Origin: Longispora fulva
Lineage (GTDB): Bacteria; Actinomycetota; Actinomycetes; Mycobacteriales; Micromonosporaceae
DNA length: 64,000 nucleotides
Direction: 5' to 3'
NCBI RefSeq assembly: GCF_015751905.1
Contig: NZ_JADOUF010000001.1
Location: 2,480,001 to 2,544,000 of the forward strand
Positions 24,503 through 32,599 of the stretch are shown here, piece by piece (position 1 is the first letter of the stretch; each line of letters starts with the position of its first letter). The translations under genes were made by a program, and so were the position numbers. The notes beneath the pieces are model-generated. The model was not told the origin of the DNA. It saw nothing but the letters and a program-made list of their open reading frames with translations, and did no database searches.

Positions 24503-24790
24503 GTGACGTACTACGTCTTCGGCGACGAGCACGTAGGTCAGGTGACCCCGGCAGGGCCGGACGAGGCTGCGACGTTCGTGAGTGAGCAGGAGCACCTGCT
24601 CCAGGCGCACGGTGGGCGCGCCGTGGCGCATTTCTTCGGACCAGACGGCGGCGCTCACGTCCTACGGCTGGATGTGGACTGGGACGCCGAGCGTGCCGCT
24701 GTGCGGGAGAGGAGATCATCAGCGGTGAGAACCACAACTCAACAGCTGGGCTCAAGCCCGGGTCAGCCGGAAGTTGGCCAGAGACGGTGA
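24503..24790 (+). CDS. Imm1-like immunity protein, 3'-truncated
   Basis: 95 aa from GTG 24503. Residues 1-68 parallel the Imm1-like protein at 25035-25430: HGGRAVAHFFGPDG and HVLRLDVDWDAERAAVR here, HGGRAFAYWFAPVG and VVLRLDIDYDAGRTALR there. After AAVR the similarity stops and the frame runs through the start of a deaminase-toxin sequence. The gene has therefore lost its C-terminal half, probably by recombination near 24712. Confidence 0.6.
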   Translation: MTYYVFGDEHVGQVTPAGPDEAATFVSEQEHLLQAHGGRAVAHFFGPDGGAHVLRLDVDWDAERAAVRERRSSAVRTTTQQLGSSPGQPEVGQRR

Positions 24791-24999
24791 TCAGCCACGT
24801 AGAAGGTCATGTCGCAGCTCGCATGCGACGCCACAACCTGAAGGAGGGCGAACTGGTCATCAACCGCGGCGTCTGCGGGACCAACGAACGTGACCCTGAA
24901 TTCCCGCTGAGCTGCGACAAGATTCTCGAGGACATCCTGCCCCGCAGGATCCCGACTGACGGTGTACGTGACCCAGGATGGCGGCGCGACCTGGAGTAA
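24718..24999 (+). pseudogene. deaminase-type toxin tip, truncated and frameshifted
   Basis: The frame beginning GENHNSTAGLKPGS continues into VISHVEGHVAARMRRH, NLKEGELVINRGVCG and FPLSCDKILEDILP. This is the HxE...C...C layout of SCP1.201/DYW-like nucleic-acid deaminase toxin domains: HVE supplies the zinc His and catalytic Glu, the Cys residues the other ligands. Near 24940 the frame slips; GSRLTVYVTQDG, the expected next strand, continues in another frame. There is no N-terminal delivery domain. It is a silent or decayed toxin cassette. Confidence 0.55.
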
Positions 25000-25034
25000 G
25001 GCAGCTATCTCGGCAAGGGTGGGAGAATCCAAAC

Positions 25035-25430
25035 GTGACTTTCTCCGTCTGGTGGGACAACGACGAGCAAGAACTGTCCGACGCCGCATCCGTCGAGGCA
25101 TTTTTCGCCCGACGTGCTGACCGCATCGCCCCTCATGGAGGCAGGGCCTTCGCCTACTGGTTCGCACCGGTCGGCGTCGAGGAGGTAGTACTTCGGCTGG
25201 ACATCGACTACGACGCTGGCCGCACGGCGTTGCGCTGGCTTCCCGACGACACTCACGCCCTCGAACTCCCACAGGCTGGACCCATCACCGTCCTGGAAAC
25301 CTCAGACGGCGGACAGATCTCCGAAGTGCCAGCAGAACTCGCGGTCGTATCCGTGCCGACGGCGCACGCGGCGATAGCTGAGTACATCGCGACCGGTCAG
25401 CGGCCAGCGCTGCTGCGATGGTCGCAGTGA
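25035..25430 (+). CDS. Imm1-like immunity protein
   Basis: 131 aa from GTG 25035, with GGGAGA 8 nt upstream. It shows the Imm1-like order: FSVWWDNDEQEL, then HGGRAFAYWFAPVG, VVLRLDIDYDAGRTALRWLP and a C-terminal EYIATGQRP helix. It lies directly after the deaminase-toxin remnant and is its likely cognate immunity gene, retained after the toxin decayed. It is a full-length paralogue of the truncated gene at 24503. Confidence 0.68.
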   Translation: MTFSVWWDNDEQELSDAASVEAFFARRADRIAPHGGRAFAYWFAPVGVEEVVLRLDIDYDAGRTALRWLPDDTHALELPQAGPITVLETSDGGQISEVPAELAVVSVPTAHAAIAEYIATGQRPALLRWSQ

Positions 25431-25470
25431 CACTGTTTCGAAGTTGAGATCCCACGAGACGAGGCATCCG

Positions 25471-26019
25471 ATGAGTGACCCGGTCGACTGGAAAGTACTC
25501 ATCGGCCAGGTGATCCTCGCCAAGAACGAAGCCGACCAGCTCGAGCCCGATCACCTCGAGCCACTCGTGGCACCCCGCGCACCGGCCACGCCGGAGGATA
25601 TCGCCGCCTTCGAGGCCGCGGCCGGTGAGCGGCTGCCCGGCCAGTACCGGGACTTCCTGGCCCACGCCGATGGCTGGAGGTCGTTTTACTTCCGGGCCAA
25701 ACTGTTCGGACTGACCGACCTGGCCGGGCACAGTCCTGAGGCGCAGGTCGCCGCCGACATCCTCGACGTGTACGCCGACGAGGACGTTTTCGAAGACCTC
25801 GACGTCGGCCGCGACGACGTGTTCGCGATCTGCGCCGGCGTGGGCATGCGCACGATGTTCGTCATGATCCGCGAAGGCCGACCGGACGCGGGCACGGTGA
25901 TCTGGCTCGACGGCGAGGAAGTCGAGCGGTACAGCAGCCTCACGGAGTTCTTCGCCTCGATGCGCGACTACTCCCTGCAGCAAGCCGCCAAGCTGCGCGC
26001 GCAGCCCTCAAACTTCTGA
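25471..26019 (+). CDS. SUKH (SMI1/KNR4) family protein
   Basis: 182 aa from ATG 25471, with GAGG at 25461-25464. Residues about 35-170 carry the SUKH core: ATPEDIAAFEAAAGERLPGQ, YRDFLAHADGWRSFY, then GTVIWLDGEEVERYSSLTEF. It resembles the N-terminal third of the next gene (VDWKVLIGQ vs VEWKVLLGE; YRDFLAHADGW vs VRDFLAHANGW), so the two arose by duplication. Likely an orphan immunity protein. Confidence 0.78.
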   Translation: MSDPVDWKVLIGQVILAKNEADQLEPDHLEPLVAPRAPATPEDIAAFEAAAGERLPGQYRDFLAHADGWRSFYFRAKLFGLTDLAGHSPEAQVAADILDVYADEDVFEDLDVGRDDVFAICAGVGMRTMFVMIREGRPDAGTVIWLDGEEVERYSSLTEFFASMRDYSLQQAAKLRAQPSNF

Positions 26020-26101
26020 CCCTTGTACACCGAGCTGCAGTCGGCGCGACGGCAACGCTCGTCGTGCAGGCCAGCATGCTGAGCCCCCGGAGGCCAACGT
26101 C

Positions 26102-28156
26102 GTGAAGTCCGGTCCTAGCGGCTCGGTCGAGTGGAAGGTTCTCCTCGGCGAGATGCTCATCGCCCGCGGCGAGGCCTCCGAACGCGACCCGAGCACCGCC
26201 GAGCACTACGCCCTACCCCGGGTGAAGGCCTCGCAGGAGGAGATCAGCGCATTCGAGGCCGTCACCGGCACCGCGCTGCCCGCTGACGTGCGTGACTTCC
26301 TGGCTCACGCGAATGGCTGGCTCGGCTGTTACCGGGACCTGCACCTGTTCGGCCTCTCGGAGCTGCGGGGCGAGGGCGCGGGCGTGACCGGGGCGCTGCT
26401 CCTGCACGACGCCGCCAACTCTGGGACGCTGGCCGCCGAAGGCCTGGCCGTCACCGACCTGCTCGCGGTCGGCGTCGGTGTGGCCTCTGCGAACCTGGTC
26501 GCCGTCATCCGTCCAGGACAGCCCCGGGCCGGGGAGGTGCTGTGGATCCGCGACGACGTGTACGCGACGTCACCGGACTTCGTCGGCTTCTTCGCCGCCC
26601 TGCGCGACCTCGCGCTCATCGAGACCGCCCGGCTGCGGCCCCGCCTGCAGCTGGACCCGGCCGATGACTGGCCCGAACGCACCTACGGCCGCGAGGCGTT
26701 CGGCGCCCACCTGGATGACCTTCGCGCCTGGGCCGACGCGTCACCGCTGCGGGCGCTGTCCGACAACGGGGTGCGCCTGTACCTCGCCCGCCGCCGCCTG
26801 GCATCGCGCACCGACACCGTGAATGTGGTCAGCGCTCCCCCGGGCGACGGGCCGGGACTGTGGACGCTCGACACGATCTCCACCCCCAACCACCACTCCT
26901 ATCTGATCCTGCACCCCGGAGTCGAGGTGCTGCGCGTCGGCATCGACGGCTTCGCCGCCCAGCTCCACCTGCGCCTGGAACCAGGACTCGCCGAGTCACT
27001 CGGGCTGACCGACTCGGACGTCACCCTCACTGTGGGCGTCCCGCAGGGCACCTATCGGCACGGCCACGAACTGACCGAAGCCGACCTGCGCGACAGCCTG
27101 GCCAGACTCCTGGCCGCAGGGGGCATCAGCACCCCGCAGATCGACACGATCGTCCACGACGCGATCGAGGACACAGAACGCCACACCGCAGCCGCGGCTG
27201 TCGCCGCCACCAACCGCGCCGTGGCCGCCGCGCACCCGGGCCGGTACTGGACGCTGGACTGGCCCCGCTACCCCCACGGGATCCTGCGCCGCGCCGGGCT
27301 CACCGACCGCGCCGACGACATCGCCGCCCTCTGCCGCCCGGCCCTGGCCCTACGCACCGCGGACGGCGACACCGCCACCGTCGGAGCCAGCCGGTTCGGA
27401 GGCTGCCCAGACCTACCCGACGGTGCAACCTGGCCGGAGCAGGACGGCAAGCTGTACATGTTCCTCCTCCAACTCGACCTGGCCACCCTGCCCGAGATCC
27501 CCGGCGTGCCGCTGCCGCGCACCGGCGTCTTGAGCTTCTTCGCCGGGCACAATGAAACCGCAAACGACCCCGGCGGCCTCGTCTGCCACCACGACGGCCC
27601 CTTGCACCGGGCCGCCCTGCCCCACGAGGACTTCCTCGACGAGGAAGGTGAGCTCCTCCCCGAACGCGCCGTCGCCATCACCCCCGTACTGCGCGCCCCG
27701 GTCTACGGCAGCGAGGCATACGACGCCCTGGAACTCGCCGACACCGACGTCGACGCCTACCTCGAAGCCTGCGACGACCTCGCAGGCCGGCGCGAACGCG
27801 AAGAGGTCTCCTTTCTCGCCGGGTACGCCGACTCCAGCCACGACCTGCTCAGCGAGCTGACGTTCGCCGCCCACGGGCGCGGAGACGAACGCCAGCGCTC
27901 CGTCAGTGAGCTGCGCCGCAAAGCCCCGGGCAGCCCCGCCTGGACACGCCGTCTGGAGGACTGGGAGTGGTGGAACGACCGGCGGGAAGAAGTCGCGGCC
28001 GAGATCCACGACTGGATCACCCTGCTCGTCCTGGACTCACACGCCGACGCCGGCATGTGCTGGTGGGACGCCGGAACCCTCAACTTCCTCATCCAGCACC
28101 ACGACCTCACCGCCGGCCGCTTCGACCGGGTCCGCGTCGTGCTCACCACCAGTTGA
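26102..28156 (+). CDS. multidomain immunity-like protein (SUKH + middle region + DUF1963)
   Basis: 684 aa from GTG 26102. Residues about 1-180 are a SUKH domain close to the preceding gene (SQEEISAFEAVTGTALPADV). Residues about 190-420 form an alpha/beta region with LRPRLQLDPADDWPERTYG and a repeated helix (RAVAAAHPGRYW) that I do not recognise. Residues about 430-684 match DUF1963/YwqG-like proteins: SRFGGCPDLPDGATWPE, MFLLQLDLATLP, GVLSFFAG, and a Trp-rich C terminus. Such fused immunity proteins can protect against several toxins. It closes the immunity array. Confidence 0.75.
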   Translation: MKSGPSGSVEWKVLLGEMLIARGEASERDPSTAEHYALPRVKASQEEISAFEAVTGTALPADVRDFLAHANGWLGCYRDLHLFGLSELRGEGAGVTGALLLHDAANSGTLAAEGLAVTDLLAVGVGVASANLVAVIRPGQPRAGEVLWIRDDVYATSPDFVGFFAALRDLALIETARLRPRLQLDPADDWPERTYGREAFGAHLDDLRAWADASPLRALSDNGVRLYLARRRLASRTDTVNVVSAPPGDGPGLWTLDTISTPNHHSYLILHPGVEVLRVGIDGFAAQLHLRLEPGLAESLGLTDSDVTLTVGVPQGTYRHGHELTEADLRDSLARLLAAGGISTPQIDTIVHDAIEDTERHTAAAAVAATNRAVAAAHPGRYWTLDWPRYPHGILRRAGLTDRADDIAALCRPALALRTADGDTATVGASRFGGCPDLPDGATWPEQDGKLYMFLLQLDLATLPEIPGVPLPRTGVLSFFAGHNETANDPGGLVCHHDGPLHRAALPHEDFLDEEGELLPERAVAITPVLRAPVYGSEAYDALELADTDVDAYLEACDDLAGRREREEVSFLAGYADSSHDLLSELTFAAHGRGDERQRSVSELRRKAPGSPAWTRRLEDWEWWNDRREEVAAEIHDWITLLVLDSHADAGMCWWDAGTLNFLIQHHDLTAGRFDRVRVVLTTS

Positions 28157-28428
28157 ACCCGACCGCAGGAGCTGAGGCGGTGGGCAAGGCCTCGGGCGGC
28201 GCGCGCTATCTCCGAATCAGCTGATCTTCCTGTGTTCGCTCGCCGAGCAAGGCAAACCACACACGCGCGGCCTACTACGGACGTGCCAAGTATTGCCGAT
28301 ACACCCCGTTCGATCAGATCAAGCAACTGATCGAACGAAGACGCGGTGAGCGAATCGACCAGCGCGCCAGATCCATCGCATGGCTGCGGTCATGCCCTCG
28401 GTGTTTCGCAGGGCCGAAAGCGCACACA

Positions 28429-28740
28429 ATGGGTTTTGCCGAACTGGAGAAGACAGTCGCCGGGTACTTGCCCGAGCGGGGGTCCGACATCTGCGGCGTG
28501 CCGGCTGAGGACATCCGGGAGGCGGCGCGGAAAGTCGGCGCAGCCGAACGTCTGTTGTCGACGTGCCTGCAGGGTCTACCAGTCCCACCAGGCGACGGCG
28601 ACGGCCTGCCAAGGCAACAACATCAACCCGCTGCGCGGCATGATCGGCGGACTGGGCGCCAACGTGTTCCAGATGAACGGGCAGCCCGCCGCGCAGAACA
28701 CCCGCGAGACCGGGGCCGACGGCGACCTGGTCGGCATGCG
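28429..28740 (+). pseudogene. molybdopterin oxidoreductase fragment (nitrate reductase/formate dehydrogenase type)
   Basis: Two frames together give a recognisable internal piece of a Mo-bisMGD oxidoreductase: FAELEKTVAGYLPERGSDI, CGVPAEDIREAARKV (frame of 28429), then, after a shift near 28575, NNINPLRGMIGGLGANVFQM and NGQPAAQNTRETGADGDL. The latter is the conserved region that contacts the cofactor. The remaining ~600 residues are absent. It is a decayed fragment. Confidence 0.65.
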
Positions 28741-28749
28741 CACAGTCTC

Positions 28750-28960
28750 ACCCCGCAGGAACGCACCCTGCTCGAACTCGCCGACGCCGGGCATACCGAC
28801 GAGAGCGCGGCCCGCAAGCTGGGCGTGTCCGGGCGGACCGTCAAACGCGGTATGGCGCACCTGGTGGAACGCCTCGGCGCGGCCAGCCGGTTCCAGGCCG
28901 TCGCGAGGGCCGCGCGACGCGGGTGGCTGTGGCCGCCGCACACCCTTTGGTGCCACGCCC
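28750..28960 (+). pseudogene. LuxR-type helix-turn-helix fragment
   Basis: One frame encodes LTPQERTLLELADAGHTDES, AARKLGVSGRTVKRGMAHLV and ERLGAASRFQAVARAARRGW, the full C-terminal LuxR HTH. There is no ATG or GTG for it: the frame runs back into the molybdoenzyme fragment. The upstream signal-binding domain is missing. The same frame stays open into the peptide gene at 29035, which has its own ribosome-binding site. Confidence 0.55.
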
Positions 28961-29034
28961 AAAGGTCCGTCTGTCCAGCATGGAAAAGCGTTGCGAGGAT
29001 ATTCGCAGATCGAAAAAACCTAGGAGGCGATTAC

Positions 29035-29187
29035 ATGTACAGCTACCAGGAGAAGCAGTGCCGCGGCGGCGGTTGCATTTTTTGGTACGAGCAGGCGTGG
29101 TACCGCGACTGCAGCTGGTCGGACGGTGCCGGCACGATCTGCGGCCCGTGGTACAAGGGCGGCAACGGCTGCTCGATGGAGTGCTAG
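29035..29187 (+). CDS. 50-residue cysteine-rich precursor-like peptide
   Basis: ATG 29035 is preceded by a perfect AGGAGG at 29022-29027 with a 7-nt spacer, the best ribosome-binding site in the window. The peptide has six Cys (positions 9, 14, 26, 36, 46, 50), eight aromatic residues among Trp and Tyr in the centre, and Gly-rich turns: QCRGGGCIFWYEQAWYRDC, then ICGPWYKGGNGC and a final Cys. It has no Sec signal, no double-Gly leader and no maturase beside it. Downstream come a MauE-like protein, a TlpA-like thioredoxin and an ABC exporter. I infer a disulfide-bonded peptide oxidised and exported by these; whether it is a bacteriocin, signal or enzyme subunit is open. Confidence 0.7.
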   Translation: MYSYQEKQCRGGGCIFWYEQAWYRDCSWSDGAGTICGPWYKGGNGCSMEC

Positions 29188-29212
29188 GTCGTATTCATGA
29201 GAACGCCGGAGC

Positions 29213-29244
29213 GGTCCGCCGCGAGCGGGCCGCTCCGGCGGACC
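29213..29244 (+). terminator. strong hairpin between peptide and MauE-like gene (attenuator)
   Basis: GGTCCGCC at 29213-29220 pairs with GGCGGACC at 29237-29244; inside, GAGCG (29223-29227) pairs with CGCTC (29231-29235). It starts 26 nt after the peptide stop and precedes the MauE-like start. In precursor-peptide operons such hairpins raise precursor transcript relative to processing genes; that role is inferred. Confidence 0.6.
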
Positions 29245-29267
29245 ACCGTCGAATCCGGGAGACCGCG

Positions 29268-29786
29268 TTGTTCGCCTTGGGATGGGGAATTCGAGGAATG
29301 CTCGCCCTGGTCTGCGCTGCGGCGGTGACCGGGAAGCTCCGCGACCGGAGCGCCCGCGCCGAGTTCGGCGCCATGCTCGCCGCGGTCGGGGTGCCCGGTG
29401 CGCTGCGGATGCCGGCGGCCGGGGCTCTGCTCGGCGGCGAGGTCGCCGTCGCCGGGCTGAGCCTGGTGCCGGCGACCGCCAGGCTCGGCGCCGTGATCGC
29501 GTTCGCGCTGTTCGGCGGCCTGACGCTGGGTGTCGCCCACGTGGTGCGGTCCGGAAGCCGGACCCGGTGCGCCTGCTTCGGCCGGGCGAAGGAAGTGCTG
29601 GGTTGGCGGCACGTGGCCCGCAACGCGGCCCTGACGGCCGCAGCGGTGGCTGCGGTGGCCCTGCCGGCGGCCGGCCCGGGGAGGCCGGCGGACCTGGTCG
29701 CGGCGACGGCCGTCGCGGCGATCGGCGCAATAGCCGTCGTCCTGCTCGACGACGTCGTATCCATTCTCAGGGCCGATCGGCCGTGA
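29268..29786 (+). CDS. MauE/DoxX-like membrane redox protein
   Basis: About 172 aa if it starts at TTG 29268 (GGGAG just upstream); GTG 29181, TTG 29277 and ATG 29298 are alternatives. Four hydrophobic segments are visible, beginning GMLALVCAAAVTGKLRDR. The conserved MauE-type cysteine pair is present in TRCACFGRA between segments 3 and 4. MauE, with MauD, is needed for disulfide formation in the methylamine dehydrogenase light chain; here the probable client is the six-Cys peptide. It is 22 nt upstream of the thioredoxin gene. Confidence 0.75.
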   Translation: MFALGWGIRGMLALVCAAAVTGKLRDRSARAEFGAMLAAVGVPGALRMPAAGALLGGEVAVAGLSLVPATARLGAVIAFALFGGLTLGVAHVVRSGSRTRCACFGRAKEVLGWRHVARNAALTAAAVAAVALPAAGPGRPADLVAATAVAAIGAIAVVLLDDVVSILRADRP

Positions 29787-29808
29787 GCAACCCACGAACG
29801 GAGTAGCA

Positions 29809-30369
29809 ATGAACAATATCGCGTGGATAGGATTCTCGCTGTCGGCCCTCACGTCCGCGGGCTCGGTGTTGCTGTCCGTGGCATTGCACCGCAAATTCGA
29901 GAACCTCAAAAAGAGTCTTCCGGTAATGCGTCCCGCGCACCAGGACAGCGCATTCCCGAAAATGGGCAGCCGGCTCCCCGCATTCACCGTCCGGGCCGTC
30001 GACGGCACCGTGGTGAGTTCCGCCGAATTCGAGACCGGGCCGGCCCTGATCGCCTTCTTCTCGGCCGGCTGCGGAGCCTGCGCGGAGCAGTTCCCCGCGC
30101 TGCGCGAGGCGGTCGCCGCGCACACGTACGGGCCGGCGCCGCTGGCCGTGGTCGATGGCCCCACCCCGGAGCTGCGCGCGGCGTACGTCGCCGAGCTCAC
30201 CGGCTTCGTCCGAGTGATCGAGGGGGACGACGCCGAGTTGCTCCGGGGCGAGTTCGGGGTCAAGGGCTGGCCGACGCTCGTCCTGGCCCACGACGGCGTG
30301 ATCCGGGCCGCCGGGGTGAGCATGCGCGGGATCGCCGCCGCCCTAGGCGAGAGCCCGATGGTGCGATGA
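29809..30369 (+). CDS. TlpA/MauD-like membrane-anchored thioredoxin
   Basis: 186 aa from ATG 29809. One N-terminal transmembrane anchor (IAWIGFSLSALTSAGSVLLS) leads to a thioredoxin fold outside the membrane. The redox motif is C88-G-A-C91 in IAFFSAGCGACAEQFPAL, with the cis-Pro in VKGWPTLVLAHDG. This is the MauD/TlpA type that shuttles electrons for disulfide formation or isomerisation. Its stop overlaps the ABC exporter start (ATGA at 30366-30369), tying redox and export together. Confidence 0.82.
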   Translation: MNNIAWIGFSLSALTSAGSVLLSVALHRKFENLKKSLPVMRPAHQDSAFPKMGSRLPAFTVRAVDGTVVSSAEFETGPALIAFFSAGCGACAEQFPALREAVAAHTYGPAPLAVVDGPTPELRAAYVAELTGFVRVIEGDDAELLRGEFGVKGWPTLVLAHDGVIRAAGVSMRGIAAALGESPMVR

Positions 30370-32237
30370 CCCCGGCCCGGCACGGGCTGGTGGCGACGAC
30401 GGCGATGATCGTCCGGTCCGCGCCGCTGCCGGTCGCGGCCCTGACGCTGTGCACGGTGCTGGCCGGGTTCCTACCGGTCAGCATCGCCTGGTCGCTGAAG
30501 GTGGTGCTGGACTCGGTGACCGGGACCGCCCGCTCCGGGCACACCGCCGCGCTGGCCGCGATCGGGCTCGCGGGCGGCGGCATCGCGATGGTCGTGACCC
30601 GGGAGTTCGCCGGGTACCTGTCCAACACGATCCGGCGCAGGGTGCGACTCGACGCCAACGCGGCGTTGTACCGGCACCTGGCCACAATCGGCGGCATCGG
30701 CCTGTTCGAGGACCCCGGGTTCCAGAACAGCCTGCGAATGGCCGGCGACGCGGCCGACACCGCGCCGAGCCGGTTCCTGTCGTCGGCGGTGTCCCTGGTC
30801 CAGGGAGCTCTCCAGATCACCGGCTGGCTGGTCGCGTTGCTGGCCGTCTGGCCGCCGATCGTGCCGATCCTGGTCGTCGCGCTGGTGCCCGCCATCCTTG
30901 CCCAGCGCTCCCTCGCCCGACACCAGGCGGGCTTCGCGGCCCAGCAGGCGCCGCGGACCCGCCGCCAGGTCGGGTACCGGATGCTGATGGCCGACCCGGC
31001 CGTCGCCAAGGAGATCCGGCTGTTCGGGGTGGGCCGCTTTCTCCGGGACCGGATGCTCGGCGAGATCCGTGCGGCCAACACCCAGGAGACAGCCCTGGAC
31101 CGGCGGATGATGCGGGTCCGGGTCGTGCTCGGCACGCTGGACGCGGTCGCGACCGTCATCGCGATCGGCATCGCCACCCGGCTCGCGCTGACCGGCGCGG
31201 TCTCCGTGGGCGGCGTGTCGCTGTTCCTCGGCGCGGTCGCCGGGCTCCAGGGGGCCGCGATCGCGGTGATCGACAGCGCCGGGTCCGGGTACGCCGCGTC
31301 GCTGCTGCTCCGCAGCCTGCACGACGTGCTGGCCAGGCCCTCCGACGTGCCCGACGGCACCCGGAGCACGCCGCGGCTGGCCCGGTCGGTGGAGCTGCGG
31401 GACGTGTGGTTCCGGTACCGTGACGACCTGCCCTGGGTGCTGCGCGGCGTAAGCCTGACCGTCCCGGCGGGCGCCACGGTCGGCCTGGTCGGCGTGAACG
31501 GGGCCGGCAAGAGCACCCTGGTCAAGCTGCTGTGCCGGCTGCACGACCCGCAGCACGGCCAGATCCTCTGGGACGGCGTGGACGTCCGGGACCTGGAGCT
31601 CTCCGGCCTGCGGGACCGGATCAGCGCGGTGTTCCAGGACTTCGTCCGCTACGACCTGACCGCGACGGAGAACATCGCGGTCGGGGACATCGCGGCGCTG
31701 GACGACCCAGCGCGGATCCGACGGGCCGCCGAGCTGGCCGACGCGCACACCGATCTGGCGGCACTGCCGGCCGGATACCGGACGCTGCTCAGCCGGATCT
31801 TCGCCGCGGAGGACGGCAGCGGCACCGCGACGCTGTCCGGCGGCCAGTGGCAGCGGGTCGCGCTCGCCCGGGCCTTCCTGCGCGGGTCCGCAGACCTGCT
31901 CATCCTCGACGAGCCCACGGCGGGGCTCGACGCGGAGGCGGAGCACGATCTGCACGTCCGACTGCGGGAGCTGCGGGCCGGGCGGACCAGCCTGCTCATC
32001 TCGCACCGGATGAGTTCCCAGCGCGAGGCGGACGTCATCCTCGTCCTTGAAAACGGCACGGTCGCCGAACAGGGCCGGCACGCCGAGCTGGTGGCGAGCG
32101 GCGGTGCGTACGCCCGGCTGTTCGACCTCCAGTCCCGCGGCTATCGGGATGCCGGGGCGGACCGGGTGTCGGCGGCGGGCGCGACCGGCGTCTCGGGCGC
32201 CGGAGGGGGCGAGGGCCACGTGAACTCGGCGACGTAG
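30366..32237 (+). CDS. ABC exporter, fused membrane and ATPase domains
   Basis: 623 aa from ATG 30366. Six hydrophobic segments occupy residues about 15-320 (GFLPVSIAWSLKVVLDS etc.). The nucleotide-binding domain follows with Walker A GVNGAGKSTLVKLL, Q-loop FQDFVRYDLTATENIAVGD, signature LSGGQWQRVALARAF, Walker B DLLILDEPTAGLD and H-loop ISHRMSS. There is no N-terminal C39 peptidase domain, so the peptide is not cut by this exporter at a double-Gly site. Layout resembles lanthipeptide and lasso-peptide exporters. The last ~30 residues are Gly/Ala-rich. Confidence 0.85.
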   Translation: MTPARHGLVATTAMIVRSAPLPVAALTLCTVLAGFLPVSIAWSLKVVLDSVTGTARSGHTAALAAIGLAGGGIAMVVTREFAGYLSNTIRRRVRLDANAALYRHLATIGGIGLFEDPGFQNSLRMAGDAADTAPSRFLSSAVSLVQGALQITGWLVALLAVWPPIVPILVVALVPAILAQRSLARHQAGFAAQQAPRTRRQVGYRMLMADPAVAKEIRLFGVGRFLRDRMLGEIRAANTQETALDRRMMRVRVVLGTLDAVATVIAIGIATRLALTGAVSVGGVSLFLGAVAGLQGAAIAVIDSAGSGYAASLLLRSLHDVLARPSDVPDGTRSTPRLARSVELRDVWFRYRDDLPWVLRGVSLTVPAGATVGLVGVNGAGKSTLVKLLCRLHDPQHGQILWDGVDVRDLELSGLRDRISAVFQDFVRYDLTATENIAVGDIAALDDPARIRRAAELADAHTDLAALPAGYRTLLSRIFAAEDGSGTATLSGGQWQRVALARAFLRGSADLLILDEPTAGLDAEAEHDLHVRLRELRAGRTSLLISHRMSSQREADVILVLENGTVAEQGRHAELVASGGAYARLFDLQSRGYRDAGADRVSAAGATGVSGAGGGEGHVNSAT

Positions 32238-32264
32238 TCCTGGACGCCGGTGAGCCGGTCACGG

Positions 32265-32502
32265 TCAGTCGATGCCTTCCACGATGCGGAAGTCGCGCTC
32301 GACGCCGTCGGAGAGGACGGCCAGCGCCTCGCGGTAGGCCGCACTCTCGTGCGCTGGTCGTGACCATGGCGGCGATGCCGATCAGCGCTGCGGTGGTGTA
32401 GGCGTCGTCGTTCGGGAAGAGGTGGCCGGTGTCGGTGCCGGCGGCCAGGATCAGGCCGCCTATGGCGCTGCCCATGACGCCAAACGAACGGCGGTCCTTC
32501 AC
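32265..32502 (-). pseudogene. small hypothetical membrane protein with frameshift
   Basis: From ATG 32502 the minus strand encodes GSAIGGLILAAGTDTGHLFP, DDAYTTAALIGIAAMVTTSA, a glycine-rich hydrophobic protein. Near 32350 the frame slips; the expected tail ESAAYREALAVLSDGVERDF and RIVEGID continues in the next frame to TGA 32265-32267. One inserted or deleted base explains this. It may be a real mutation or a sequencing error. Confidence 0.45.
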
Positions 32503-32599
32503 ACGTCAGCCACCCGTCAACCACCTGCGCGCGGTCCACCCCGACCTGGACCGGCTGGCCGACGCGCTCGGCCGGGTCCACCACAGGCGGTGAAGTCGG

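Noticed and set aside
28750..29187. LuxR HTH translated as one protein with the six-Cys peptide
   Set aside because: The frame is continuous, but the HTH has no start codon and the peptide has a perfect own ribosome-binding site and start.
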